64,000 nt of DNA from Tomocerus qinae (Eukaryota; Arthropoda; Collembola; Entomobryomorpha; Tomoceridae): NCBI GenBank assembly GCA_020055645.1, contig CM034547.1, positions 63,647,884 through 63,711,883 on the forward strand, in the 5' to 3' direction. A program made the translations under genes and the position numbers. The notes beneath the pieces are model-generated. The model did not search any database. It saw nothing but the letters and a program-made list of their open reading frames with translations, and had not been told where the DNA came from. Shown in pieces: positions 53,401 through 64,000 of this stretch (within the stretch, counting starts at the first letter, position 1; each line of letters opens with the position of its first letter).

Positions 53401-55804
53401 TAACTTCATTTACTTTTCCAAGAATAAAACTCAATTCCAAAATTAAATCTCCAAAAATAAATGCTTATCAACTGAATGTTCCATTTTATTCATCTCTGTA
53501 TTGCTAGGTAAAATTAGAAAAATACGAAATAATTACTAGATAGACACGCAAAAGGATTTATTATTATTAGCTTTGCTCTTTTATTAGCTTTACGAATCTC
53601 GCATTCCCATTCCCAATAGGAATCTTGCTTGCTTATTCCCACTTGGAATCTCGCTTTTCCTTTAAAATAATAAAACGCTAAATGCCTCCAAATAACTATT
53701 CGCTTTTCCCAAAACAAACGCATAATTTCAAATTAAACTCAAAATCCAAATTATTTTATAACTATACTCAAACGCACACTCATTTCATCTAATATCTAAA
53801 CTCTCATTAACCCCCTATGCAATTCCTTCATTTCGTAATTATAAATGCACATTTCTTTCTAAATCCAAAATTCAAACCTCTGATAACAAATCAAATCATT
53901 TCCAAAATTCTAATTTTATTCCATTAAATCTCTCCCAATTTATGTGCATTCATTAATTATTCCATGTTTCCTTTCCTATACAAAATAACCGCATGCTGTC
54001 TATTAGTCTACTTTCTAACTAAATCCAAAATTTTCATTAAATGCATCTCAAATGCCCCCATTTCCAATCATAATTCCTTACTCCTACTATACACATGACT
54101 TCAAGACCGAAATAGACCAATAATTTAAAAATAATTTCAATTCAAAATCAAAACAAATTCAAATACCACGTAATATAAAATCAGAATTTTTCCCAAAGTG
54201 CAACGATATTTTCACCAATAAATGCCATAATCAAATAATTTTATTAAATAAATGAAACCGATAATTTTGACTTAGCCATGGAGACTCAGAATGAGTACTC
54301 CTACACCCAAGTTCCAATCCATACGTCCTTCTCGTCTTCTTCCTCCATCATGACTTTTCTCGAGATCTCAAACGACTTCTCTCCTCGATTTGTCCTCTGA
54401 GTCTCCTTGACCTCACGTCTCGTTGGCCACATTCTTTGCCCTCGCCACATTTCTCGGCGCCAGTCTGATGTCAAGTTAGATTAGGATTCCGTCGAGAAAT
54501 ACACTTAGATTTTAGCTCAAAGAAACAAAATACCAATTAATCAAAGCCTTACACAAATTAATTTTTATCTCCTAATGCCATTCTATCAATTATTCAATCA
54601 TTACACACAAATTATTCATTTCAATTAGTTACAATCACCATAATGCTTATTAGGTAGGTATCTCGCAACATTTTATCCAATTAGTTAAATTCTCTAAATT
54701 AGAATCTCGCTATACGAATTGCATAATTCGTCGTTGCTTCACTAAGAACAACGCTAGCTTTGTCTTTAGGTTAATTAGTTACAGACATATTCAAATCAAA
54801 TCTGTAGACAGAAAAAGAACAAAAGTCCAATCTATCACTAAAGTTCAATTTTAATTTATGCAGACGACTGAAATCCCAGACTTCACTCGTTTGCATTCTC
54901 AAAACCAATTTCCAACTCGCTTTTCTAATGAAAGTACATTAGGTCTTTCCGTAACAGCTTCCACCAATCTTAACCTTAATTATCCTTAACTATCCTTTCC
55001 TTTTTTCGCTTATTATGGGGCATATTGCTACTTTTCCAACTTACAAAAATAAATCAAAACTTTTAAATCCAAAATAACACATCAAAATAAAAATTGCTAT
55101 AACATTACTTTGCTGTCATTACGCTATAACTTCACGTTGGTGAACCATTATTCAAAATTAGAAAATCGTATTATTATAGCCATTTAAAATTCCAAATCAA
55201 CAATAAATACATACTACTATCTTCCAAATTCAAAAATAAATATATTTTAACTCTTTTCACATTCTGCCCCACAATTTGCTCTGTATTCCAATCGAAATTT
55301 CATAATACACATGACCAAATTCAATCAAAGTTTCCTTTTCTAAATGCTATGCTTCCCTCAATCACACATTATTACACATTTTACATTCACAAACACAAAC
55401 ACCTCAATTTCCAATAACAATTTCAATAATATGCCTATATTATTATAAAAACTTTCAATTTCTATTCACTTTCCCTTTCGCAGAAATCAACAGTTCCTTC
55501 CGTGTTGCACTGTGTAGCTTAATACAACACACAGTCGTACACGTAAGTACTCTGCTGCTGCCACATGGAATGGAGTATACCAATAAGATGGCCGACCATT
55601 AGTGGCCCAAGCTTTCCTACTCTTTGCCATGCATTGTAAAAATCCCAATTTTTTCAAAAAATATTAACTTTTAGCAAACAAAAAATATATATTCGGATTC
55701 AGCGCAATTTACTTGTCCTAATTTAATGTGACACGCTCCTCCCCCATTAACTTTAACATATTAATTTTAATTTTCAAAGAACTATATTATAGGCATACAT
55801 TATC
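50413..55804 (-). other. Non-coding, strongly strand-biased interior
   Basis: Plus-strand G is almost absent over long stretches. For example, 50521-50580 has 2 G and about 15 C, and 53401-53460 has 1 G and 12 C. In the element's own sense this is C depletion. The bias begins and ends at the LTRs. Islands of more normal composition occur near 52020-52290, 54290-54500 and 55480-55640. A diverged ~100-bp duplication is visible at about 51525 and 51627 (TATGCTTTAATT). Minus-strand frames are short, and one fragment at 50917-50967 reads DFDDIIVFGKELE, similar to the reverse transcriptase active-site region but isolated. Confidence 0.7.
54301..54464 (-). CDS. Island with two overlapping charged reading frames
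   Basis: This is an island of normal base composition inside the skewed interior. A usable acceptor (TTGACATCAG, with CTAAC and CTAAT branch-like sites just upstream) precedes 54464. In phase 0 from the acceptor, matching the upstream ATG exon, 38 codons run to a TGA at 54348. That peptide is Arg-rich (RSRRLRGQ, then RLRSREKS). In another frame an ATG at 54450 opens 49 codons to a TAG at 54301, with a basic middle and an acidic EEEDEKD near its end. The TGA of the first frame overlaps ATGATG in the second. Neither peptide is recognised. They may be remnants of a larger protein or an accessory-type product. Confidence 0.3.
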
Positions 55805-55818
55805 ATCCCCTTTTCTCA
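55805..55818 (-). other. Second exact copy of the polypurine tract
   Basis: The same 14 bases, TGAGAAAAGGGGAT on the minus strand, recur about 200 bp inside the 5' LTR. Some retroviruses use an internal copy of the tract as an extra priming site. Here it could be functional or a remnant of rearrangement. Confidence 0.6.
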
Positions 55819-55899
55819 AAATTTAACTTTAAACTGAATCAAAAATTCCCCTTTTTAATATTCCCAATTTAATTTTAATTAAAAAACACTATTACTTAC

Positions 55900-55980
55900 G
55901 TCGTCGGTTGCGAGATGCGATGCAGATGTTGACTTCCATCCTCCGTCGTCGGTTCCGCTGGTGTCCTCCTCCTGGTCCAT
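55900..55980 (-). CDS. Candidate ATG exon with consensus splice donor
   Basis: On the minus strand, 37 bp downstream of the 5' LTR, an ATG in good context (AAGAAATGGAC) opens 27 codons and ends in phase 0 at a perfect donor, GAC-GTAAGTAA. The peptide is acidic (MDQEEDTSGTDDGG). If unspliced, the frame stops seven codons later. Composition is normal here and becomes skewed at once beyond the donor, as expected if only the exon is under coding constraint. Joined in phase to the island at 54464 it would give a small protein with an acidic front and Arg-rich back. Splicing is predicted, not shown; a gag remnant is an alternative. Confidence 0.35.
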
Positions 55981-56016
55981 TTCTTGTCCCGTCAAAACCG
56001 AAAAAAACGCATCTTT

Positions 56017-56422
56017 TGTAAGGATGACGTGAACCCGGATGGTAGAGATATAAGAGATAGGGATAGGCGGGTTGAGTATGAGTCAGGTGAAGATGCCACG
56101 GAATGAATAGACGGACAATCTGCAGTACTTCTTAACTGTCTCTCTTTATTTCTGCCATCTTGGTGCAGACTTGCTTCGCAGACCGAGACCCAAACGACTG
56201 ATCGAGTAGAATACCAATTCTCTACTGATCGCCTGATCGAGTAGACTGCCAATTCTCTACTCATCCCTACTACTGACTTTACAATCTCTTTTCTGCTTTC
56301 TGTTTCGCTACCGCTCAACAGTTACAATCAGCCAGTCTCCCCCGTGCGCATGTCGCACCTTATATTATTATAGTACAATAGTATCCCCTTATAGATAGTA
56401 CATTAACACTACAAATACTACA
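56017..56422 (-). repeat. 5' LTR (406 bp)
   Basis: This is the upstream LTR of the minus-strand element, offset by exactly 6025 bp from the other copy; I see no difference between them. It should carry the active promoter. Confidence 0.95.
56358..56372 (-). promoter_or_regulatory. TATA-like box in 5' LTR
   Basis: TATAATAATATAAGG on the minus strand lies about 50 bp from the LTR start. About 25-35 bp downstream, CTGGCTGATTGTAAC could hold the start site. The match is by eye. Confidence 0.45.
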
Positions 56423-56426
56423 ATAT
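56423..56426. repeat. Target-site duplication, right copy (ATAT)
   Basis: Partner of the ATAT at 49988-49991. Removing the element restores CTATATGCTAAG as the empty site. Confidence 0.8.
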
Positions 56427-58343
56427 GCTAAGACAGTGATCTCCTTGCAAATTAAATTCTATTGTTCAAAACGAACCTGCTGGCACTTGATATTATAAAA
56501 TTTTACACAAAATAATTCACCAGTACAATTTACTGGTGTTTACAAAAATATTCAACTTGAATGCTATCTATCTAATTATGTTGATATAAATTTAATTTTG
56601 AAAATAAAATAATGACAATGTACCATATTTTGAAATTATTTTTTTGTCTCCTGAATATTTTTGTTGTATTAAAAAAGTAGAAGAGAGAGAAGGAGAACAT
56701 GAATGTGACCCTGAGTCTAACAGAAATGAAAAAAAGATAAATGGGAAAGGTTCTTATTGCTTTCATCATTATTGCTTTGACTTTTTTGCATCACATTAGA
56801 GTGGCAGTGAGATGGACTGAATAGGATGCAGGAGCATAATAAATATCAGGCATCACATTACACTACATTACCCTCCACTCCGTTGTCTTACTTCAACTCA
56901 ACATCAACTAAATATTCTGCGCTTTTTTCAATAGCCTATCACTGGCTGCTTATAACAATTTCACTGTTACTCTTATAGAATATATTAATGCCCTTCCACT
57001 GAGTAGGAGTAACTAGGCAGTACATCATCATTGTTAGAATAGCGTATTGACGTGTGTGTTTATATGCACTTCTGTGCATATGCCAATCGAGTTTGTATAT
57101 TATCTATACGACCTACATGGCTCACTCTTGCATGGCTAGCTCCTCCACAGTGGCAGAGTATAATGGTATCTTCATCACATAATCTCGTGCGTATAGCCTT
57201 TAAAAGTATATTGATAAAGTATGTGGATATTGTTGAACTTAGTGGTATTATATACACTCCTATTTAATATCTGGAAAGAGTATGGAAAATATATTATGCC
57301 CGCTTTCAATACCGAAGTTACACAATTCTTTTCAATTTGCTCCCAATTGATTCTCATATTTCTTCAACCGCATTTCCCCAGCTTTGCCATTGATTTATCT
57401 GGTATATAAAACTCACAAATCGTCAGAAATGAATGGACTAGAGAAAATCTTCCTTTCCATCAATTTATTCTACCCTCGACTGATTTTCACAACATAACAT
57501 AATGATAATACTAATAGGTTCTTGTGAGTGGATATATCTTGCTGATTGTGACTCAACGTACGAGAATTTCGATTCTATGCTTATTCCGTCTATATTTGTC
57601 TAGTCACCCGATGAAAATTTGAATCTTCTCAGAAAGCAAGATGGTATAAATATGCAGAAAATTAATGCGATGACTAACAGTGAGTAAGGGCTTACGTGTA
57701 CCATTTTATTTTTACATGTGCTTGAATTGGTTTAACTTCAGCAGAATGAAAGATATGAGCTAGTAAAAAATACTGTAGGTATTTAGATGCGATGAGTATC
57801 TGAAGAGAGGGAAGTCGTACACATCGGATTGGAGTGGACACGGAAAAGGGAAAATAGATGATGTGAGTCAGTGCAACTGGAATTGAAATCCTATCCAGTC
57901 AGCCGAGCCAACAAACTGGAATTTCCGAAGGGAGATTATATGTACACAGCAGAGGAGTCCATATGCTGAATTGACGGAGTAGGCACATGGTTTAAGTATC
58001 TACCTCTGGTTTAAGAGATCTGGAATCTAGATAAAAGTTAGTATGAGGAAATAACATTCGTTTATTGAATCCCCCACTTATTCTACTCTTTTCGGATGTT
58101 AGAAGTGGGTATTTATATTCCCCTTCTAAGTCCAGACAGACTATCCAGACTAACTTTCAATTTGCTTCCAATGTCCAAGCCGCATCTGCATCCTTCAGCT
58201 CGACTCAATTCAATCCGTTCTTTTGCTTGTTGGATAGAAATATATTTGAAAAGTATGATTTATTTCCAACGTATGTAAATACTAGTCTAGCAGTCTTTTA
58301 GCCCTTACTCGTTTCACTTTTTAGGATTGATTGCACGTAGGAC
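56427..58343. other. No supported gene; one short hairpin
   Basis: AT-rich flank of the LTR element. CACCAGTA (56518-56525) and TACTGGTG (56531-56538) form an 8-bp stem with a 5-base loop. An open frame at 58065-58301 starts at TTG and is unrecognised. Confidence 0.4.
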
Positions 58344-58429
58344 ATGGCTTTTACATCTCTACGTCTATTTTTATTCCCCGCTCTTCTCCCATCTTCCACT
58401 GCACTTCAACTTCGGCTTTTGAATTCGGA
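58344..58429 (+). CDS. Candidate first coding exon with signal-peptide-like start
   Basis: An ATG with G at -3 and G at +4 starts a peptide MAFTSLRLFLFPALLPSSTA, which has the length and hydrophobic core of a signal peptide. A donor-like GA-GTATGT follows after 28 codons and two bases, and TTTCACTTTTTAG lies just upstream as a possible acceptor. If unspliced, the frame continues to 92 codons. No downstream exon is identified, so the support is weak. Confidence 0.2.
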
Positions 58430-61400
58430 GTATGTGCATACAAAAATATATTGTATGCAAGAAACTAATTTTTTTAAGTTCATTTTTGTCTTGAGCCTTA
58501 CTCTTGGAATGTGCACTAAAAACCTGTTAAAAAACCAAACCAAGTATGAAAAATATCATTCAAAACTCATTTGTCTTTTCACCCTTGGGAAACCTGTCAT
58601 CCACATCCGCCTGCCTTCGTAGAAATATTCTTAATATTCCTTTCCATGTTGGGCATACATATTTATTAGATTAATTCTTAGGTTAAAAATGTTACATTAT
58701 TATTTGTCAGCAGAAACAGTTTTACTACATTAGTTATGACGGTCGTGTCATAGGTTAGAGTAAAACCATTTTTATCTAGCAAGCACGCTGAATATTAGTT
58801 TAATATGGTTTAATAAATATAGATGTACATTAAAGGTGGTTAGATATCATTATTACTAGATCTAGCGTAAGTTTTTCTTCATTGATTATTTAATAAAGAT
58901 CATAACAAGTAAGTAATTAGTACCATTAGTAGTATTTTCAGAAACCATTGGAGGAAATGAGCTAACGGAATAAGTAGTATGCCCTTTTTGCGTATCATTT
59001 ATTATCCAAGAAAGTATGAGTGGGGAAGAGCCACAAGAGCCAGTTCCAGTTCCAATTCGTGAATAGAGTGAGTATCTAGAACATGCCAGTTATGCCATTC
59101 TCATTATAAATGCTTACACCATAGCCCACTATAGTAATCAGTATAGTAAATAGTAGCGTGCGTTCTTTTAACGTGGCTGTTGAACCGAAACCAGACCGAC
59201 AGACGGGACTTTGAAAGAGAGAGTATGGTGACAGCTCATCCCCTGCCTTCCCTTGCCTACTTCTTTTCCTTTCAACTCTGTTTTTTGGTCGGCGAATACT
59301 GTATGCGTGTTATTATAATGTGTATGTATAAAAAGCTTTGGGCTGTAGTAAGTGTATTAGGTACAGAAGGCAAGACACCCATGTCAATACCATAATGCAT
59401 TATACATGTATGTGTGTATTTATGTGCACATAAGGAATATGAATAGAATCAGGATGACTCACTATCTTTTCCCGTGTGCAGACATTATACTTCAACAAGC
59501 AGAATGGGTTCCTTCTGTTCTGTTAGTGGGCTACCTGCCTCTTTTCCGTCTCCTTGCTCTAGTCTGCTGTGTGCTATCTTTAAAATAAAAATCAATCTGC
59601 CTATATGCATGGCATTGCAAACTCATGGTAGAAATAAGTAAATGTGTATCTAGTATCTAAGTTGTCACCTTCTTGCTTGAGAAAAATGAATGAACGGATT
59701 TTGCAGAATAAAAGTACATGATACTGTGTCTCTTAGGCATAAGTGTTATCGATTGTTAGTGTGTATTTTTGCATAAGAGGAAGTAATAATATCATCCTGT
59801 ACAAGTCTCTGCAAGCTTTTCTATTTGCTTAGATAAAATTTTCCGTATGTAGGATATCATGCATATGAATTACAATGATTATTTGCACTGAGCCAGAGTT
59901 GAAAGTGACGCAGTGGGCTTAGAGTACGTGTATTTATATTAGCAGGAGGGTAGAATTGCGGACGAGTGCAGTTTGACCCACTCAATAACTCATCTTCCGC
60001 TATGCCTATATCAACATGGAGTTTTATTCTTAGTCATAGTTTTTTGAAGTACCTAATCCAGCTCATGTCTCTGTATTTCCCCTGACTAAGTCACTATTTG
60101 TCAAGGGATTTTCCCAAACATGGCCAACTGAACTTGCTAAACTGTCTCTATAAATATATTTTTATCTTATGAGTCTCCACTTATACTAACAAGGGTGAGA
60201 TCCAAATTTTTATCCAGAGCTTTAGTCATTCTCCCCACCCCACTTTGATTTGTTCGATGATGAAGCGTCATTTCGCTACTGCTCCCTATTATTTAGCACT
60301 TCATTCGACCCTCGTCAATTGTACGTGCTGCACTGATTTTCTCATGGATTTTTCTCCTTGAATTGACTGGCTACCCATCAATAAATGATTCCAGGAAGGA
60401 ACATTCTAGACTATTGTCATGCAGTTTAATACAGTATTCATGGGATTTATGTACTGATGATACAATGACTAACTAAAAAGAGTTTACGAACAAACTCGTA
60501 GATGTAAAAAGTCTCAAACGATGCACACAATACTACAATGTATATTAGCTCATGGACCTATGTAGATATATATTAAGATTAATTTAAACAATGTCAATAA
60601 CTTACTTCGGTGATAATTTTTTTGTATAGCATCCAAAAAATCTCTTTATAATTACGGTCACCTGAGCGAGAACAAAACTGATCTATAGATAATGAAGCTA
60701 AGATAATCCGTAAATCTATGTAAAACTTTAATATGGCAATAAAGAATCCAATTTAAATGCAGTCGTTTTGGTCTTGAGATTGTAAATAAATAATTGTAAT
60801 TTTTCATAAAAGATTTGAGAAAGTTATGCAGAGAGGACATGACGTTTGTCTGCATTGTATAGGTATGATTTGAGAAGGAAAGTCCGCAGCAGTGCCTAGT
60901 GAATGCTGAAAGATGTATTTAGGTCGGAAAGTTTTAATGCATGGTGTGTAAGGAGATATGGTTGTGTAATGTGTATCCAGGATGATTACGACATTTGCAC
61001 TGTGGTGTAGACAGTTAAGTATGCATGGAGTTCCGTCTGTTGTGGACATTGGAGGGAGTTTTCAGTGCTAGTTACATCTTGTAAAACGTCTTAGTGGAAC
61101 TTAGAATGTATGCGGGTGGGCTTAGCCACATGCCACAATTATTCGTGAGTATTGGCAATACAAGTGCAGAGTCGACGGTTGCGAAAGTATTTCTATTCAG
61201 AGAAGCCAAAGCGAAGTTGAAAATTTAGGACAGAGAAGGTAGGGAGTTGCTAGGTAAGGTAGTAAGTTAAGTAGACGGGCGAAGAAGTGGAATGCAGTGG
61301 TAAGAAAAGCGAAGGAAATAAATAAAAAGCTGAAAGGATAAGAAGGGAACGGGTTGAAAAGCTTTTCTTTGCCTTTTTTTCTTTCGGTTGTAGTATGTAT

Positions 61401-61679
61401 ATGGCAACGGACTTAGTAAAAAAAGACGAAATGAGATCTAGTCGATGCGATGGGGAAAGAATCTTTTCATTACATGCAATGCGACTGATGTGAATACACG
61501 AAGCATGAAAGCAAATATTCCTTTTGTAAGTAGGTATGAGGGAAGTCAGGCTAGCGTGTAAGTTTTCTCGTGAGTTATGCATATATTTATGGTATATGTA
61601 GATCTAATACGTACATTACTATCCCGCATGTATTTAGATATAGCACAGCTATAAAAGTGGATTTTTTTCAATTGTATAG
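58430..61679. other. No supported gene
   Basis: AT-rich intron-like DNA. Overlapping short frames near 59.18-59.59 kb and a purine-rich plus strand near 61.2-61.4 kb hold nothing recognisable. Confidence 0.45.
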
Positions 61680-61743
61680 TATTACTATTCATTCTGTGGC
61701 TCCGGCTGAATTGCATGCAGAACATAGACAGACAAGCGAAAAG
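61680..61743 (+). CDS. Weak candidate internal exon
   Basis: A pyrimidine-rich acceptor (TTTTTTTCAATTGTATAG) and a donor AAG-GTAAAT bound 64 bp. One frame is open across it (HSVAPAELHAEHRQTSEK at its end), starting one base into the exon and ending in phase 0. In phase 0 from the start it meets a TGA, so it cannot directly follow the coiled-coil exon at 35656. It is unrecognised. Confidence 0.18.
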
Positions 61744-64000
61744 GTAAATGGACGCAAGTGAAGCAGAGAAAAATAATGACAATTTATATAGAAGTGAGCC
61801 TAGTCAACCAGAAAGTGAAATGATAGGCCATGGCAGAGAAGACAACACAACACCGTATATAAAAAAGGTACTCTGTTCATGTCGAGCAGAATAGAAAAGA
61901 CTGCAAAGCAAACAGAAGGAAAAGCGTTGCGATGAAAATTTGCATATTGGATTGAGAAGCCAATTTGAGATAAAATGAGACATAAAGCGAAATTCTCACC
62001 CAGACCAGACAAAGCTGGAGTTACTTAACTAAAGTTGTCTAGACTGAACAAGTCGAGGCAACCAGTTCATTTTGTCCTGAATATTTTAAGGAATGGTGAG
62101 GAATGGAGACGTGTTTCTTATTATGAATGGATTACATATATGAATTAGTTTTTTATACCGCTTTGGAGAAAATACCTACTCACTTTAGAATTGGGAGCTT
62201 TTCATGCATTGTATTTATGTAAGGTACTTATAGAAGAGATGAAAATAGTTCGTTAGCTCCAGAAGTGAAGCGGAACAAAAAGTTGGCTATTCTTCTGCCT
62301 ACACTTGAAATAAGAAAAGGAGTGAATAAAAGAGTCTGCTCAAGTTTCAGGTAGTCCTTTTATTTTACTGCATAGAAAAAATTGTAACCGAAACTATAGA
62401 GAGGGATGGAGAGAATAAAAATATACTGCGACAGAATGTGATTAAGGTTTGTCAGCATGTCACAAATCCATAAAATGAAACATAAAAGATCTAAATGAGT
62501 TATGGTATTATAACTATAAGACTCAAATTCCTCCCATAGAAGATTCTCTTATAACTCGTAAATAAATAGCTGTTTGAGAAAACTTTTGAGCTGGAATTCG
62601 GTAGGCTGACAAAAAATTATTGGGGATTCCTGTGTGAGTGACGCCTGAGAAAATTGAATGAATCAGTGAACGTGATTCTGTGAAATCTAAGGAATGCCAG
62701 TGAATGAGGCTAATGACATAAATTCTCCTTTCACTTTTTTCCCTATAAAATATTTGGTAGTTGACCTAGCCTGCTCCTACAGATACGTGTTCCCTATTAT
62801 ATAACTTTAGATCTCCTTACGCACGCTGAGCAAATAAAATGTGATGTAAAAACACATGGATGAGTTTGTAAACCAAAAAGGAAAGCTTACATATGTATTT
62901 ATACACATTCCCGTCTCGTCTACTAGAAAATGGTATGTGTAGGAAAACAAGGTGGGTTGGAGTGAATTGAACTTTAGTTGCTGTTCTCCGAATACACGAC
63001 CTATATGTATGGTGTGACTGGGAAAATAAAAATGGGGAAAGGAGAAGAAAGTCAGCCAGAGTCAATTTTAGTAAAGTTGCCTCTTTACAAGAGAAATTGT
63101 TGAGCTATGCAAGAAAGGCTAATGTTATCCTAGAGGGAATTTTATTTGCTAGAACATTGGCTTACAAAGGATCCATTTATAGGAAACTATGCATGCATGT
63201 TTGACTTTATTCGTTAAACAAACGAGCTCTTTACACTTTACAGTATACAACGACTTTCACTCATCGTCAGATGCGTAGATACCTCTCTTCTCGTTTACAA
63301 CTTTTAACGCTAACTCTGCTTCTGTACAATGTAGAGATGTCTATTCATTTCTCTTGAAATGGCTACTTACGGTTAACTATGCGAATGTTACACCTCCTGG
63401 CCACATTCTAAAAGTTAACATTTTTACAAACTACTCTTTTTACTACGAAAACTCGGGATAATAAAACCAGAACAAAAGAAATCATTATTGCTAGGACGTA
63501 TTATGTAGGTACGTCCTTATTTATGTGTACGGCTACAAACAAACTATTTATTTTTGCTCACCCTGCGTAAAATGTGCAAGTGGTTCCAAAAGTAATCCTT
63601 TTATGTTGACTTGAGAACATCCATACAATTTCAGAATCTAATGCACACTTCAACCGTTCTTTAGATAAATGTCTACTCTGCCTAAAAAGACAGATGTGTC
63701 ATTAATTTTATCATTTTTCTTTTCGCCAATGTTCTCAACTCAACATCAATCTAATATAGGTACAAAAGTATTCCACACAAAGTACTCAAACAAAGTTCAA
63801 TGAAAGGATGTTGTTTGTTTATCAACCTGTACAAATCCCAAAACTTTTGCTTAAAATTGTTTTTGTAGTTCAAACCAATGTATTCCGTTTGTTTTCGTAA
63901 ACAAAACTCACAAACAGTTTTACTCGTATCTGCATAATTCATTTTGCAATATTTCACTGTATACTTTAACTTTAACTGTGCTGTAGTTTTCTACACAGTA
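61744..64000. other. No supported gene
   Basis: AT-rich sequence with only short unrecognised frames and no clear repeats. Confidence 0.45.

Larger units (their letters stand above)
49992..56422 (-). mobile_element. Non-autonomous LTR retrotransposon, recent insertion
   Basis: Two 406-bp direct repeats, beginning TGTA and ending TACA on the minus strand, enclose 5.6 kb and are flanked by ATAT duplications. They look identical, so the insertion is young. Orientation is minus: a polypurine tract lies 1-3 bp inside the LTR at 50397, and TATA and AATAAA signals read correctly only on that strand. The interior has no open frame beyond about 75 codons, and no intact gag, protease, reverse transcriptase, RNase H or integrase. 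I could not find a primer-binding site starting TGG next to the 5' LTR. It must therefore borrow enzymes from a relative. The size and lack of coding capacity match large retrotransposon derivatives; the TSD suggests a Ty3/gypsy-type partner. Confidence 0.9.

Noticed and set aside
55950-56016. A primer-binding site next to the 5' LTR, including TGGACCAGGAGG at 55968-55979
   Set aside because: No TGG lies directly next to the LTR. The TGGACC match is 37 bp away, implies an unusual T discriminator base, and overlaps the candidate start codon.
61250-61582. A 110-codon minus frame in purine-rich DNA
   Set aside because: Purine-rich plus strand suppresses minus-strand stops; no domain or splice support.

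Overview
This is eukaryotic, invertebrate-like DNA and very gene-poor. It is AT-rich with short scattered reading frames; the longest unique one is about 129 codons, roughly what chance gives in 64 kb at this base composition. No rRNA, tRNA, CRISPR array or operon-like layout is visible. Canonical GT-AG splice signals, TATA and AATAAA signals, an LTR retroelement with an ATAT target duplication, and a Helitron-like relic all fit a metazoan, probably arthropod, intronic or intergenic region. The species cannot be named from the sequence alone.

Layout. 1-29.9 kb holds no convincing gene, only small structured repeats: an imperfect 93-bp hairpin at 4.2 kb, a 16-bp palindrome at 24.36 kb, a short hairpin at 23.8 kb, and a few weak coding candidates. 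29.98-32.29 kb is a composite decayed mobile element, best read as Helitron-like. It contains a leading hairpin, three tandem 21-bp palindromes, a TCTG microsatellite, a ~270-bp tandem array with one CACGTG per full unit, and a broken coding remnant carrying 21-residue repeats. At 35.66 kb sits the one good host exon: 63 bp, phase 0/0, three coiled-coil heptads, flanked by consensus splice sites. It probably belongs to a large plus-strand gene whose introns fill much of the window. 42.77-43.16 kb is a CpG- and GC-richer patch that could be a promoter or 5' UTR.

49.99-56.42 kb is the most striking object: a complete 6.43-kb LTR element on the minus strand. Its two 406-bp LTRs look identical, it is flanked by a 4-bp ATAT duplication, and it has a polypurine tract next to the 3' LTR, so it inserted recently. 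It has no intact gag-pol. Its 5.6-kb interior is extremely poor in G on the plus strand (C-poor in the element's own sense), and this skew stops at the LTRs. A few islands of normal composition remain. One is a short ATG exon with a perfect GTAAGT donor; another, after a usable acceptor, carries two overlapping charged reading frames. An exact 14-nt second copy of the polypurine tract lies near the other end. I read it as a non-autonomous, recently active LTR element that may make a small spliced product. 56.4-64 kb again has no firm gene, only weak exon candidates.
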